Origin: an uncultured Lachnobacterium sp.
Lineage (GTDB): Bacteria; Bacillota; Clostridia; Lachnospirales; Lachnospiraceae
Assembly (NCBI GenBank): GCA_900546625.1
Contig: URDU01000047.1
Location: 1-14,820, forward strand
DNA: 14,820 bases
Reading direction: 5' to 3'
The notes beneath the pieces were generated by a model, which worked only from the letters and a program-made list of their open reading frames with translations, searched no databases and was not told the origin of the DNA. How positions within the stretch are numbered: the stretch's first letter is position 1; every line of letters begins with the position of its first letter. The position numbers were made by a program, and so were the translations under genes. Below are positions 6,955-13,899 of this stretch, in pieces.

Positions 6955-7674
6955 TCACTTCACCTTATGATACCCGTCTATGCACTCCACGACATCCACT
7001 ATCTCTATCGTGCCGGCATGCGAATCAGCCACAAAGCGTATATCAAAGCTGCCGTATCTCATGCCATAGATATAGTCCTTTGCCTTATTGTATGCTGATC
7101 TTGGGTCCTGTGCCAAAATATGCTCCACAGTAATGCGGGTGTCTTCATCCATACGGCTTTTTAGTGCCTCGTCGCGCCAGATTACATGCACCGTATCCCA
7201 TCTGTGCTCTGCGGCAAAGCCATCCGATGCCTGAGGGTGTGAGTCTGCATATGCCAGATACGGCTTTATGTCATAGATTGGCGTGCCGTCAAGCATATCT
7301 ACACCCGACACATAAATCACGGGACCCTTGCTGCTTTTGTACTCAACCCTGTCAAGCCTCACGGAGGACAAGCCCATGCCGTTTGGGCGAAACGGCGAAC
7401 GTGTGGCAAAAACACCACGCTTTTCCCTGCCTCCAAGTCTTGGCGGTGTGACGAGCGGTGTGAATTTCTCCACCCTGTTTTCGGAAAAGCCCCATATAAT
7501 CCACAAATGCGTAAACTCCTCTATTCCACGAAGCGCATCGGGATTTTGGTATTTTGGTTCAAATACTATCTGCCCTGTCGCCTCAGGCACGAGGCCGCTC
7601 TGCCTCGGAATGCCAAATTTCTCTCCAAATCCGGTGTGCATAATCGCAACCGGCTCTATAGTCTTCTCATACAT
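6955..7674 (-). CDS. trmO: tRNA (N6-threonylcarbamoyladenosine37-N6)-methyltransferase, TrmO/TsaA family
   Basis: TrmO methylates t6A37 to m6t6A37 in threonine tRNAs, using S-adenosylmethionine and an unusual beta-barrel fold. The 239-aa protein matches the TsaA/YaeB/TrmO family: PVAIMHTGFGEKFGIPRQSG near 8-27, EEFTHLWIIWGF near 52-63, the catalytic-region signature ATRSPFRPNGMGLSSVRL near 90-107, and DMLDGTPIYDIKPYL near 126-140. Its length is close to that of E. coli TrmO, so the C-terminal domain is present. The ATG follows the egsA stop codon by only 4 nt with no strong ribosome site of its own, which suggests translational coupling. Older annotations call this family 'virR/tsaA-like'. 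Confidence 0.92.
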   Translation of the reverse strand: MYEKTIEPVAIMHTGFGEKFGIPRQSGLVPEATGQIVFEPKYQNPDALRGIEEFTHLWIIWGFSENRVEKFTPLVTPPRLGGREKRGVFATRSPFRPNGMGLSSVRLDRVEYKSSKGPVIYVSGVDMLDGTPIYDIKPYLAYADSHPQASDGFAAEHRWDTVHVIWRDEALKSRMDEDTRITVEHILAQDPRSAYNKAKDYIYGMRYGSFDIRFVADSHAGTIEIVDVVECIDGYHKVK

Positions 7675-7678
7675 ATTT

Positions 7679-8737
7679 CTATACCAGTATTTTATTCAGT
7701 ATATCATCCTCGAGCACAAGCTTCTTTGCCGCGTCGCGGTACTCCTTCTCATGCAGATATGTGTGCCTGAACGGCTTCATGGATGGCGCCATATCTATCG
7801 CATCCAGAAAATCCTGCTTTCTCATGCCAAGAGTGGCCGCATAGTCGAAAAAGCCCGTCCTTTTGAGCACTGTGCACACTCTTACATATCTGTGGTTCTG
7901 CACTACACTCATGATGTAGGTTGCTATGCCGACCTGTATGCCATGAAGCTGCGGGTGCTCAAGGATTTTGTCAAGCGCATGTGAAATAAGATGCTCGCTG
8001 CCGCTGGTCGGTGCACTGCTTCCCGCTATCTCGTTTGCAATACCGCTCATGGCAAGCGAATCCACAAGCTCCTTTAGGAAAAGCTCATCCTTTATGCTCT
8101 CATAGGGTGTGCGCACAAAGCTGTTGACCGCCTTTTTTGCGACCATCACAGCGAAGTCATTGACCACACCCGCACCATGCGCTTCCTCAAAAATCCAGTC
8201 ATAGAGTGCTGTAATCTTTGACACCATATCACCGATGCCCGAATATATAAACTTCTCCGGTGCTGTGCGGATGACCTGAGTGTCAACTATGATGCCATGC
8301 GCAAGCTTTGCAGGAACCGATGTGCGCTTGCCGTGAACCAAAAGAGATGCACTGGCGCTAGAAAAACCATCGCTTGAGCTTGAGGTCGGCACACTGATAA
8401 ATGGCAGATTTCTTAGAAAAGCTGCATATTTTCCTGCATCTATCACCTTTCCGCCGCCCACTGACACGACTGCCTTTGCCTTGTTTGGTATGTCAAAGGC
8501 AAGGGTAATGATATCGTCTATCTCAACTGTATCGAGCTCGCTGTACTCAAGCACTGTGATGCCCGCATCCGAAAGGGACTTCATTATAGTGTCACCAAAC
8601 ATATCTATGAGACCGTTTCCCATAAAAATGACTACGCTCGTCAGCTCCTCACTCTTTAAATACTCTCCGATTTTATTTAAGGTTCCTTTTCCCACCTTGA
8701 GAATTGATGGGATGGATATTGCTTTTCCTGTCTGCAT
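7679..8737 (-). CDS. egsA: sn-glycerol-1-phosphate dehydrogenase (AraM/EgsA-like)
   Basis: This NAD(P)-dependent, metal-requiring member of the iron-containing alcohol dehydrogenase superfamily reduces dihydroxyacetone phosphate to sn-glycerol 1-phosphate. The 352-aa sequence has the dinucleotide motif VVSVGGGKVIDAGKYAA near 90-106, PTSSSSDGFSSASAS near 117-131 and SGIGDMVSK near 166-174. SGSEHLISHALD (245-256) and LHGIQVG (264-270) supply likely metal ligands Asp170, His249 and His265. In B. subtilis AraM feeds PcrB to make heptaprenylglyceryl phosphate; no PcrB is present in this window. The start at 8737 is chosen because GGAG lies 7 nt upstream; the ATG at 8743 would be only 1-2 nt from it. 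A general alcohol dehydrogenase is a less likely alternative. Confidence 0.87.
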   Translation of the reverse strand: MQTGKAISIPSILKVGKGTLNKIGEYLKSEELTSVVIFMGNGLIDMFGDTIMKSLSDAGITVLEYSELDTVEIDDIITLAFDIPNKAKAVVSVGGGKVIDAGKYAAFLRNLPFISVPTSSSSDGFSSASASLLVHGKRTSVPAKLAHGIIVDTQVIRTAPEKFIYSGIGDMVSKITALYDWIFEEAHGAGVVNDFAVMVAKKAVNSFVRTPYESIKDELFLKELVDSLAMSGIANEIAGSSAPTSGSEHLISHALDKILEHPQLHGIQVGIATYIMSVVQNHRYVRVCTVLKRTGFFDYAATLGMRKQDFLDAIDMAPSMKPFRHTYLHEKEYRDAAKKLVLEDDILNKILV

Positions 8738-8744
8738 TTTCATT

Positions 8745-8749
8745 CTCCT
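8745..8749 (-). promoter_or_regulatory. Ribosome binding site deciding the egsA start
   Basis: AGGAG ends 7 nt before the ATG at 8737 but only 1 nt before the in-frame ATG at 8743, so the downstream ATG is the better start. Confidence 0.65.
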
Positions 8750-8787
8750 CTTTTTATTTCAATCTTTTAATTTAATATGATGGACAA

Positions 8788-10242
8788 TCATTGCTTTTCA
8801 TCAAAAATTGTCGCACTGTAGCCCTGCTTTTTCTTGCTGTCATACATGGCAGTGTCTGCCCTTCTGTAGAGCTGGTCAAACGTGATGCATTCCATTCCGT
8901 CGTAAAAGCATGCGCCAAGGCTGAGCAGTATGCGCTTTCCATCCATCTCTGCTATATCAATATGCTCTATGTTTGAAAAAAGCCTGTCAAAGAAAGCTTC
9001 CGCGCTCTCTTTATCAAGCATCCCCGGTATAAACACCGCAAACTCATCACCGCCCAGGCGAAGCACCACATCATCATCACGACATGATTTGCGCAAAGTA
9101 TCAGCAATTGCTATTATCACCTTGTCACCTACCGCATGTCCATAGGTATCGTTTATCGACTTAAATTTATCGCAGTCTAAAAGGCATAGCAGGCCGCACT
9201 GTTTGCGGACGAGATACTCTGTTATCTTATTCTCTCCACTTCCGCGGTTGCGTATACCTGTCATCAAATCAATCTGCGCCAGATATATGAGTCTGTTTTC
9301 ACGCCGCTTTTCCTCGTCAATATTCTCCACACAGTAAAGCACATGACACAGCCTGCCGTCTGCATCATAGTCTACAGGAATAAACCTTTCACGGCACCAG
9401 CCTGATAGCTTCCCGATAAACTCATGTACTATGGTATTTTTTCCACGAAGCCTGTCCTCCACCGTAGTGATATCCACAAATTCCAAAGCCTCCTTGCGCT
9501 GTGCCTTAACGCAGAACTCATTCATCACACTGTCTATATGCCCCGGAAAATCCTCATCTATCCTATACTCTCCCTCACTTTGTGGCTGCACGCCCAAAAA
9601 GTGTGTAACCTCATCCAAAGTCTTTACTATATGGTATCTGTGTGTCTGCACATTTACCAGTGCCATGGATATATAGATGCTTGAAAGTGATGAATAGCTG
9701 CTAAGCTTCGCTACCTTATTCGACTTTGTGAAGGAATTGCGCAGCTTAAGCAATGATATAAGCAGGGTTCCTATCATATCTAAGAATGTGGTCAGTCCGA
9801 GCGTATCACTTTCCGGTGGATTATCCACACCGAAAAAGCCCTTTATCTCATCCTTGTAGCGGATTGGACATACCACCAGGTTTTTTACATTTTGTGCCTT
9901 TAACAGATTGTAAGAGCCACTGTGCTCATCCTTTATCTGTTCTATATCAGTGATAATTATATTCTTCTCATTGCCAAAGGCCTGATACCACCAGCCTATT
10001 ATGTCCATATCGACATTCTGCAATTCATGTATCTCCGGCTCTATTCCATCCGCACACCACTCATATGTATTGTTGGTGACGTGCCTCTCATCACAATCCT
10101 CAAATATATATATGCGGTCAGAACCGATATGTTTTCCGAAAAATCTGATAAACTCATTAATCTGCTCATCCGGTGTATCATAGTTGAGTGCAGATCTGAG
10201 TGCCTCATTTATGACAAGCTCGTATTTTATAATTGTCTTCAT
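8788..10242 (-). CDS. GAF-type sensor diguanylate cyclase
   Basis: This 484-aa cytoplasmic signalling protein should make cyclic di-GMP from two GTP. The N-terminal part (about 8-165) looks like a GAF domain (VVCPIRYKDEIKGFFGVDNP near 123-142). A less clear, possibly PAS-like middle region (about 195-310) leads into the C-terminal GGDEF domain (about 320-480). The domain is intact: LLDCDKFKSINDTYGHAVGD at 354-373 with the metal-binding Asp, the active-site motif GGDEF at 397-401, and RDDD at 388-391 exactly five residues before it, a complete RxxD inhibitory I-site. No membrane segment is evident. A GAGGA ribosome site precedes the ATG. egsA follows after about 50 bp without an obvious terminator, so GGDEF-egsA-trmO is probably one operon. 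The input signal is unknown. Confidence 0.93.
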   Translation of the reverse strand: MKTIIKYELVINEALRSALNYDTPDEQINEFIRFFGKHIGSDRIYIFEDCDERHVTNNTYEWCADGIEPEIHELQNVDMDIIGWWYQAFGNEKNIIITDIEQIKDEHSGSYNLLKAQNVKNLVVCPIRYKDEIKGFFGVDNPPESDTLGLTTFLDMIGTLLISLLKLRNSFTKSNKVAKLSSYSSLSSIYISMALVNVQTHRYHIVKTLDEVTHFLGVQPQSEGEYRIDEDFPGHIDSVMNEFCVKAQRKEALEFVDITTVEDRLRGKNTIVHEFIGKLSGWCRERFIPVDYDADGRLCHVLYCVENIDEEKRRENRLIYLAQIDLMTGIRNRGSGENKITEYLVRKQCGLLCLLDCDKFKSINDTYGHAVGDKVIIAIADTLRKSCRDDDVVLRLGGDEFAVFIPGMLDKESAEAFFDRLFSNIEHIDIAEMDGKRILLSLGACFYDGMECITFDQLYRRADTAMYDSKKKQGYSATIFDEKQ

Positions 10243-10327
10243 ACCTGCTTCCTCGTATTGTTGCTTGAATTATTCAGAACCACCCCACGCATATTCGCAA
10301 AACTGCACGATGTCCGCGCTTAATAAC

Positions 10328-10356
10328 ATTATACCAAATTATTACAAAAATGCACA
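10328..10356 (-). promoter_or_regulatory. Candidate promoter of the GGDEF-egsA-trmO operon
   Basis: A perfect -10 TATAAT (minus strand, 10328-10333) lies 17 bp from a weak -35 TGTGCA (10351-10356). The predicted leader of about 80 nt contains no recognised riboswitch. Confidence 0.5.
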
Positions 10357-10360
10357 TAAA

Positions 10361-11638
10361 TCATGGTATTCTTACCATTATTTTTTTCTGATTTTTTTCA
10401 ATCATCGTAAGCACCGGAATGTGCTTCTTTCTGAGCGCACGTATGACCGGATATGTCTCAAATGCATTTCCTTCCACATATACTGCCTCCGGTCTGTACT
10501 TTACAATCTGCTTTACCTGCTCCTTTACATATGCCTTCCACTGCGGCTTCTCCATCAGCACCTCTGCATATGCTGTCTCACTGTCAAGCTCTGTTAATTC
10601 AAGCTGCGGAACAGGCATTGCATCAACATGACAGATATGCACGCCCTTTATGCCTCGTGCTTTTGCAACATTCATAAGCAGCTCGTTGGTCTGACTGTCA
10701 CATGCCTTCGCTGTAGTATCACCCTTACCGCCGTACCATACTATCACAGAGCTGTCTTTATGAAGAGAAAGCGCCTTTTCGCATGCCTTTACCGCTTCAT
10801 CCTGCTCCTTAACAGTCATGATAAAGCCGCCCTTGTGACAGAATATCGCACCGGAAATTCCTGTAGCATTTACAAGCTCCTCACCTTCAAGCCCCAGCCA
10901 CTCTGCAGGAAAAGAACACTTGTAATTCATCGAATACTCTCTTTTCTGTGGCTGTATACAAAAGCCCCCTCTGTTTGACGGAAAAATAACAAACGCGACA
11001 TCCGTCTCACTCAGTGTCTTCTGACATGGGATAAACTCAGGAAGCACAAGTATCCTGCTTGCCGGATCGTGCTTTGCAAGCACCTCCTCCACTCTCTTAT
11101 CAGCTCTCTCATTGCCACGGTATCTCTCAAATTTGTTTTCCAATATCATGCCTGCCACGCTTACCGCCTGAAAGAAAGCCTCATCGCTGCCACCCTCATA
11201 GTCCCATGACGGATTGAAATTGCCTATAAGTGTTGCGAGCTCGTTTTTCTCACCTGTATTGTCATTGTTGTCTAGAGGCTGGACAAATGACTCATCAAAT
11301 TTCACCGCCAGCTCCTCACCTAGAATATCTGCTCCAACAGCCTCCCACAGCAGGCCAAATGCCGCATACGGCACACCGTTTTCCCTGATTCTGCTGTCCT
11401 TCTGGTGATGGTCAAACTCACCACGCCCTATATCAAAAACTATTCCTGTGAAATCATCAGGCACACTGTTGCCCCTTGTTATGCTAATCTCAGGGTTTAT
11501 ATACAAAAGCAGGGCTGATGAGAACACATCATCTGCATGAAATTTGCCGCCATGTGTAAAAGCACAGGCATCCTTTTGTTTTATCTGTTCTATTAATCTG
11601 CTCATTTTCTTTGTAGCTATCTGTTGTTTCATCAGCAT
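10361..11638 (-). CDS. MYG1-family (DHH-like) metal-dependent hydrolase with extra C-terminal domain
   Basis: Residues about 23-295 match the MYG1/UPF0160 family of DHH-like metal-dependent phosphoesterases or exonucleases. The hallmarks are FTHGGKFHADDVFSSALL at 27-44, FDIGRGEFDHHQ at 68-79 (Asp-His-His), PLDNNDN at 121-127, and a late GISGAIFCHKGGFI at 260-273. Eukaryotic MYG1 is a 3'-5' RNA exonuclease; bacterial members are poorly characterised. Most bacterial members that I know end near this point. Here about 130 further residues (296-425) follow, opening with VIVWYGGKGDT and containing the strand-like VYVEGNAFETYPVIRALRKK at 386-405, an alpha/beta domain I cannot name. An AGGAAGGA ribosome site lies about 11 nt before the ATG at 11638. 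It is probably transcribed alone. Confidence 0.85.
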   Translation of the reverse strand: MLMKQQIATKKMSRLIEQIKQKDACAFTHGGKFHADDVFSSALLLYINPEISITRGNSVPDDFTGIVFDIGRGEFDHHQKDSRIRENGVPYAAFGLLWEAVGADILGEELAVKFDESFVQPLDNNDNTGEKNELATLIGNFNPSWDYEGGSDEAFFQAVSVAGMILENKFERYRGNERADKRVEEVLAKHDPASRILVLPEFIPCQKTLSETDVAFVIFPSNRGGFCIQPQKREYSMNYKCSFPAEWLGLEGEELVNATGISGAIFCHKGGFIMTVKEQDEAVKACEKALSLHKDSSVIVWYGGKGDTTAKACDSQTNELLMNVAKARGIKGVHICHVDAMPVPQLELTELDSETAYAEVLMEKPQWKAYVKEQVKQIVKYRPEAVYVEGNAFETYPVIRALRKKHIPVLTMIEKNQKKIMVRIP

Positions 11639-11686
11639 TGTTGTCTGATTCCTTCCTCTGTTATTGTTGCAGCCTTAGTTACCTTT

Positions 11687-11715
11687 TATGTATAGCTGTG
11701 TCCCTTGCTTTTCAA
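11687..11715 (-). promoter_or_regulatory. Candidate promoter of the MYG1-family gene
   Basis: On the minus strand TTGAAA (11710-11715) is followed by TACATA (11687-11692) after 17 bp; an overlapping TATACA would be at 15 bp. The predicted leader is about 45 nt and ends in the purine-rich ribosome site. The -35 is good and the -10 is weaker. Confidence 0.38.
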
Positions 11716-11747
11716 TTTCAGCAAAAGTTAACTTGAAATCGTCTGTT

Positions 11748-12542
11748 TTATTTACAATTACAAATATCCAATTGATTCTTTGCATGTTTCACACATGTTC
11801 TCCAAAGTTTCATTCCAAAATAATCCACAAGAAATTCCGGGAAAGCACTGATAATAAACACTTTATTATTGCCTGCTAAAGCCTGTTCACATATAAAGAT
11901 ATCATGTGGATTTGCTTCATCTAAATACTGTTCATAAGAAATAACTTCCGCATTTCCTAACAGGCATGATATTCTCATTGAAAAGACATCAACAATTTCT
12001 TTCCATACATCTATATTGTAATCTCTAAAATGCGGATTCAGTGAATTTCTCGAAGATATATTCTTATATTCAGCAAGATCACTAATTTCTACAAAGCAAT
12101 TATCTCCATTTCCGCATTTACCTGCTTCAAAATCTCGCAATGCTTCAACCATCGGATAACTGATATATAACTTTCCATTCTCAGTTTCATTATCAAAGCT
12201 TTCAAGCATCTGGTTTATCACATCACCGTCATCTGCCTTTCCCAAATTTGTCTGATGTACATCATAATCAAAGAAAAGAAACACCTCCGAAAAATCATCT
12301 CTTGATAATCCTTCCAATTGTTCTCTGATTTTCTTATTACTTTCCCTTAAGACCTCAATAATATCTGTGTCGAAATCATCCGCCTTGAGTTTCTTCCAAA
12401 GCATATAGATATTTTCTCCTGCCGGAAGCGTAATAATTTTTAAATTTCCATGCTTAAAGAACACTTTTGAAATATTATCAATAACCTGTGGTTCTCTGGC
12501 TTCTCCTTCAACTATAAATGCCTTATAGTCCTTATCTGCCAT
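11748..12542 (-). CDS. TOPRIM-like nuclease subunit, RloB-like, partner of the upstream ATPase
   Basis: This 264-aa protein shows the layout of a TOPRIM nuclease domain: KAFIVEGEAREPQVIDNI at 7-24 supplies the catalytic Glu after the first strand (Glu12 or Glu14), and EVFLFFDYDV at 86-95 supplies a DxD (Asp92, Asp94). YISYPMVEALRDF at 126-138 recalls the conserved Pro-x-x-Glu segment of RloB-like proteins. I expect a metal-dependent nuclease, possibly a tRNA or DNA cutter, held in check by the ATPase. The ATG at 12542 is preferred because AGGTG lies 6 nt upstream; a GTG at 12551 is possible. The gene overlaps the ATPase gene by 11 bp, so the two are translationally coupled. No close family is certain: RloB, AbiL and PARIS AriB are all candidates. 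Confidence 0.7.
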   Translation of the reverse strand: MADKDYKAFIVEGEAREPQVIDNISKVFFKHGNLKIITLPAGENIYMLWKKLKADDFDTDIIEVLRESNKKIREQLEGLSRDDFSEVFLFFDYDVHQTNLGKADDGDVINQMLESFDNETENGKLYISYPMVEALRDFEAGKCGNGDNCFVEISDLAEYKNISSRNSLNPHFRDYNIDVWKEIVDVFSMRISCLLGNAEVISYEQYLDEANPHDIFICEQALAGNNKVFIISAFPEFLVDYFGMKLWRTCVKHAKNQLDICNCK

Positions 12543-13641
12543 TAAACGCACCTGCCTTATACATTTTCTGAAGATTATGAGCCTGACGAAGCTCCTTTTC
12601 TGTCAGCTCTGAAATTGCATTTATGCTATTATTCTCAAGAAGGAAATAGCAATCTGGTCTAAGTAAATCATTGCTCATAAGGTCTGTGTTGTGTGTAGTT
12701 GTAAATACCTGCACATCGTTAATTCTTCTAAGTCTCTTCTGAACTGACTCTGATAATTCATAATGGTAAAATGCATCAAACTCATCAATGAAAACAAATG
12801 ATGCTTTTTCCATACGGATATACCAGTAATAGAATAATGCAAGGGATCTGGTTCCTGTTGAAGCAATCTTGAAGAAGTCAGCATCTTTATTGTCGAAATG
12901 ACAATATATAGCCTTTCTTCCATCGACCTCGCATCCATATAATTCATAATCGATATCATTTTCTTTTAAGAATTCTTGGAAATCCTTAACTTTGCCACTA
13001 TTAACAATTCCTTCTGCAATGCTCTCTGATCCGTTCATAAAGCCTTCATATCCACGGCTATCAAGCGAATAGAATAAAAGCATCCTCTCGACAAAATCAA
13101 TAAACTTCTTAAATACCTGATTCTGAACATTATCTGAAAGAATTGAATTACTATTTACATATTTCACTCTCGAGATCGGGCTTTCATTTCTTATTGATGC
13201 ATTCAAAGTATCTGATCCCTCAAGCAAAGTAAATCCATCTCTTGTCAGGAAGTCAAAGAAAATGACTTCTTTTCCATCAATGGACAAACTTTCACTCTTT
13301 AAGGAATTCACATCCATTTTACTGTACTTATATACAACTTCATGTCCGTCGAACACAAATGTGTACTCAAACTCCGCAAAAGATTTTCTTCCACTCATAT
13401 TCAGATAAAAATCATAGCTTCCCAGGAGTTTTTGCTTTTCAGTCAGATGAGTAATGATATCAAAGATAGCCAAACCAAGATTCGACTTTCCACAACCGTT
13501 GATACCATATATAATTCCCTTCGTTATGCAGCCATTCTCTATTATTTCAGAATTAAAGCTGTAATTACTGGGTGCTCCTATATCTAATGTGATTTTATCC
13601 TTAAATCCTTTGAAATTTTCGACACTAAATTTCTTTAACAT
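12532..13641 (-). CDS. AAA/ABC-type ATPase of the OLD/RloA-like group
   Basis: This 369-aa ATPase has the SMC/ABC-like fold typical of AAA_15/AAA_21 proteins: an N-terminal LKKFSVENFKGFKDKITLDI (2-21), Walker A GINGCGKS at 46-53, a signature-like STGTRSLALFYYW at 261-273, Walker B FVFIDEFDA at 282-290 and the switch THN at 316-318. The middle region (about 60-250) is divergent and probably forms the coiled or sensor insert. It carries no nuclease domain of its own; that function appears to be in the overlapping downstream gene. Paired ATPase plus TOPRIM genes are typical of phage-defence modules (RloA-RloB, AbiL, PARIS). The start at 13641 is preferred to a 19-residue longer frame because of GGAAGGTGA just upstream and the conserved MLKKFSVENFKGF beginning. 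Confidence 0.85.
   Translation of the reverse strand: MLKKFSVENFKGFKDKITLDIGAPSNYSFNSEIIENGCITKGIIYGINGCGKSNLGLAIFDIITHLTEKQKLLGSYDFYLNMSGRKSFAEFEYTFVFDGHEVVYKYSKMDVNSLKSESLSIDGKEVIFFDFLTRDGFTLLEGSDTLNASIRNESPISRVKYVNSNSILSDNVQNQVFKKFIDFVERMLLFYSLDSRGYEGFMNGSESIAEGIVNSGKVKDFQEFLKENDIDYELYGCEVDGRKAIYCHFDNKDADFFKIASTGTRSLALFYYWYIRMEKASFVFIDEFDAFYHYELSESVQKRLRRINDVQVFTTTHNTDLMSNDLLRPDCYFLLENNSINAISELTEKELRQAHNLQKMYKAGAFNGR
12549..12553 (-). promoter_or_regulatory. Ribosome binding site deciding the TOPRIM gene start
   Basis: AGGTG lies 6 nt before the ATG at 12542, inside the end of the ATPase gene. The alternative GTG start at 12551 would overlap this site. Confidence 0.5.
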
Positions 13642-13669
13642 GATAATCACCTTCCATTTCTTTTTCTTT

Positions 13670-13698
13670 ATTATATGATTATCCGCAAAAAAGTTCAA
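13670..13698 (-). promoter_or_regulatory. Promoter of the ATPase-TOPRIM operon
   Basis: On the minus strand TTGAAC (13693-13698) and a perfect TATAAT (13670-13675) are separated by exactly 17 bp. Transcription would begin about 20 nt before the ATPase ATG and include its GGAAGG ribosome site. This makes the two-gene cassette an independent unit. Confidence 0.65.
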
Positions 13699-13746
13699 GT
13701 CTATCCGTATTTTTTTTACGGCAATGTTGAATTTTTGTTTCGCATA

Positions 13747-13884
13747 TCAATCCCACAGTCTTCCATTTCGGTCCTCACTAAATGTTTTGATATAACAAAT
13801 ACCTTTTAAGCCATCCCCTGTAAGTATTAAACTAAAATGCGCCTTCCGTGTTAAGCATATAAAGTTCAGCACAGGAAAGCGCAT
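13747..13884 (-). CDS. Doubtful 45-residue reading frame spanning a hairpin
   Basis: An ATG at 13884 opens a frame of 45 residues, beginning MRFPVLNFICLTRKAHF and ending FSEDRNGRLWD. It starts 15 bp after the zinc-ribbon gene stop. There is no Shine-Dalgarno sequence, and the first 17 codons lie almost wholly in the long inverted repeat at 13835-13886. The C-terminal half reads like ordinary protein (KGICYIKTFSEDRNG), so it may be the decayed end of a former gene or a frame carried by a dispersed repeat element. I give it low confidence as an expressed gene. Confidence 0.22.
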   Translation of the reverse strand: MRFPVLNFICLTRKAHFSLILTGDGLKGICYIKTFSEDRNGRLWD

Positions 13885-13886
13885 TT
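13835..13886 (-). terminator. Long imperfect hairpin after the zinc-ribbon gene, probable terminator
   Basis: Arms 13835-13850 and 13870-13886 (AAATGCGCCTTCCGTG against CACAGGAAAGCGCATTT) pair nearly perfectly, with one wobble and one bulged base, around a 19-nt loop. On the minus strand the stem ends in ATTTTAGTTT, a broken T run. It begins 14 bp beyond the zinc-ribbon stop codon. The large loop and weak tail are less typical of a terminator, and a small repeat element is the alternative. Confidence 0.5.
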
Positions 13887-13899
13887 CATTTCACTGTAT

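Noticed and set aside
7328..7984. 218-codon plus-strand open frame
   Set aside because: It runs antisense across the ends of trmO and egsA, both clearly recognisable families, and has no family resemblance or ribosome site.
10243..10327. Leader of the GGDEF operon as a possible c-di-GMP riboswitch
   Set aside because: It is about 80 nt without the conserved GEMM core or paired helices that I would expect.
10363..10390. Plus-strand hairpin ATGGTA-TTCT-TACCAT followed by a T run, resembling a terminator
   Set aside because: It has only a 6-bp AT-rich stem, overlaps the stop codon of the minus-strand MYG1-family gene, and no plus-strand transcript is expected here.
13705..13721. CCGTA / TACGG inverted repeat with a T7 loop
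   Set aside because: A 5-bp stem around a homopolymer loop, just upstream of the ATPase promoter; too weak to call as a terminator or operator.
11675..13812. Possible direct repeats (ACCTTTTA-like) flanking the ATPase-TOPRIM cassette as insertion marks
   Set aside because: The match is only about 8 bases of AT-rich sequence; no integrase, tRNA end or transposase is present, so insertion boundaries cannot be claimed.
13786..13834. Phage or transposon gene remnant
   Set aside because: The protein-like stretch is too short to match with any known transposase or integrase by eye; it is reported only as a doubtful frame.
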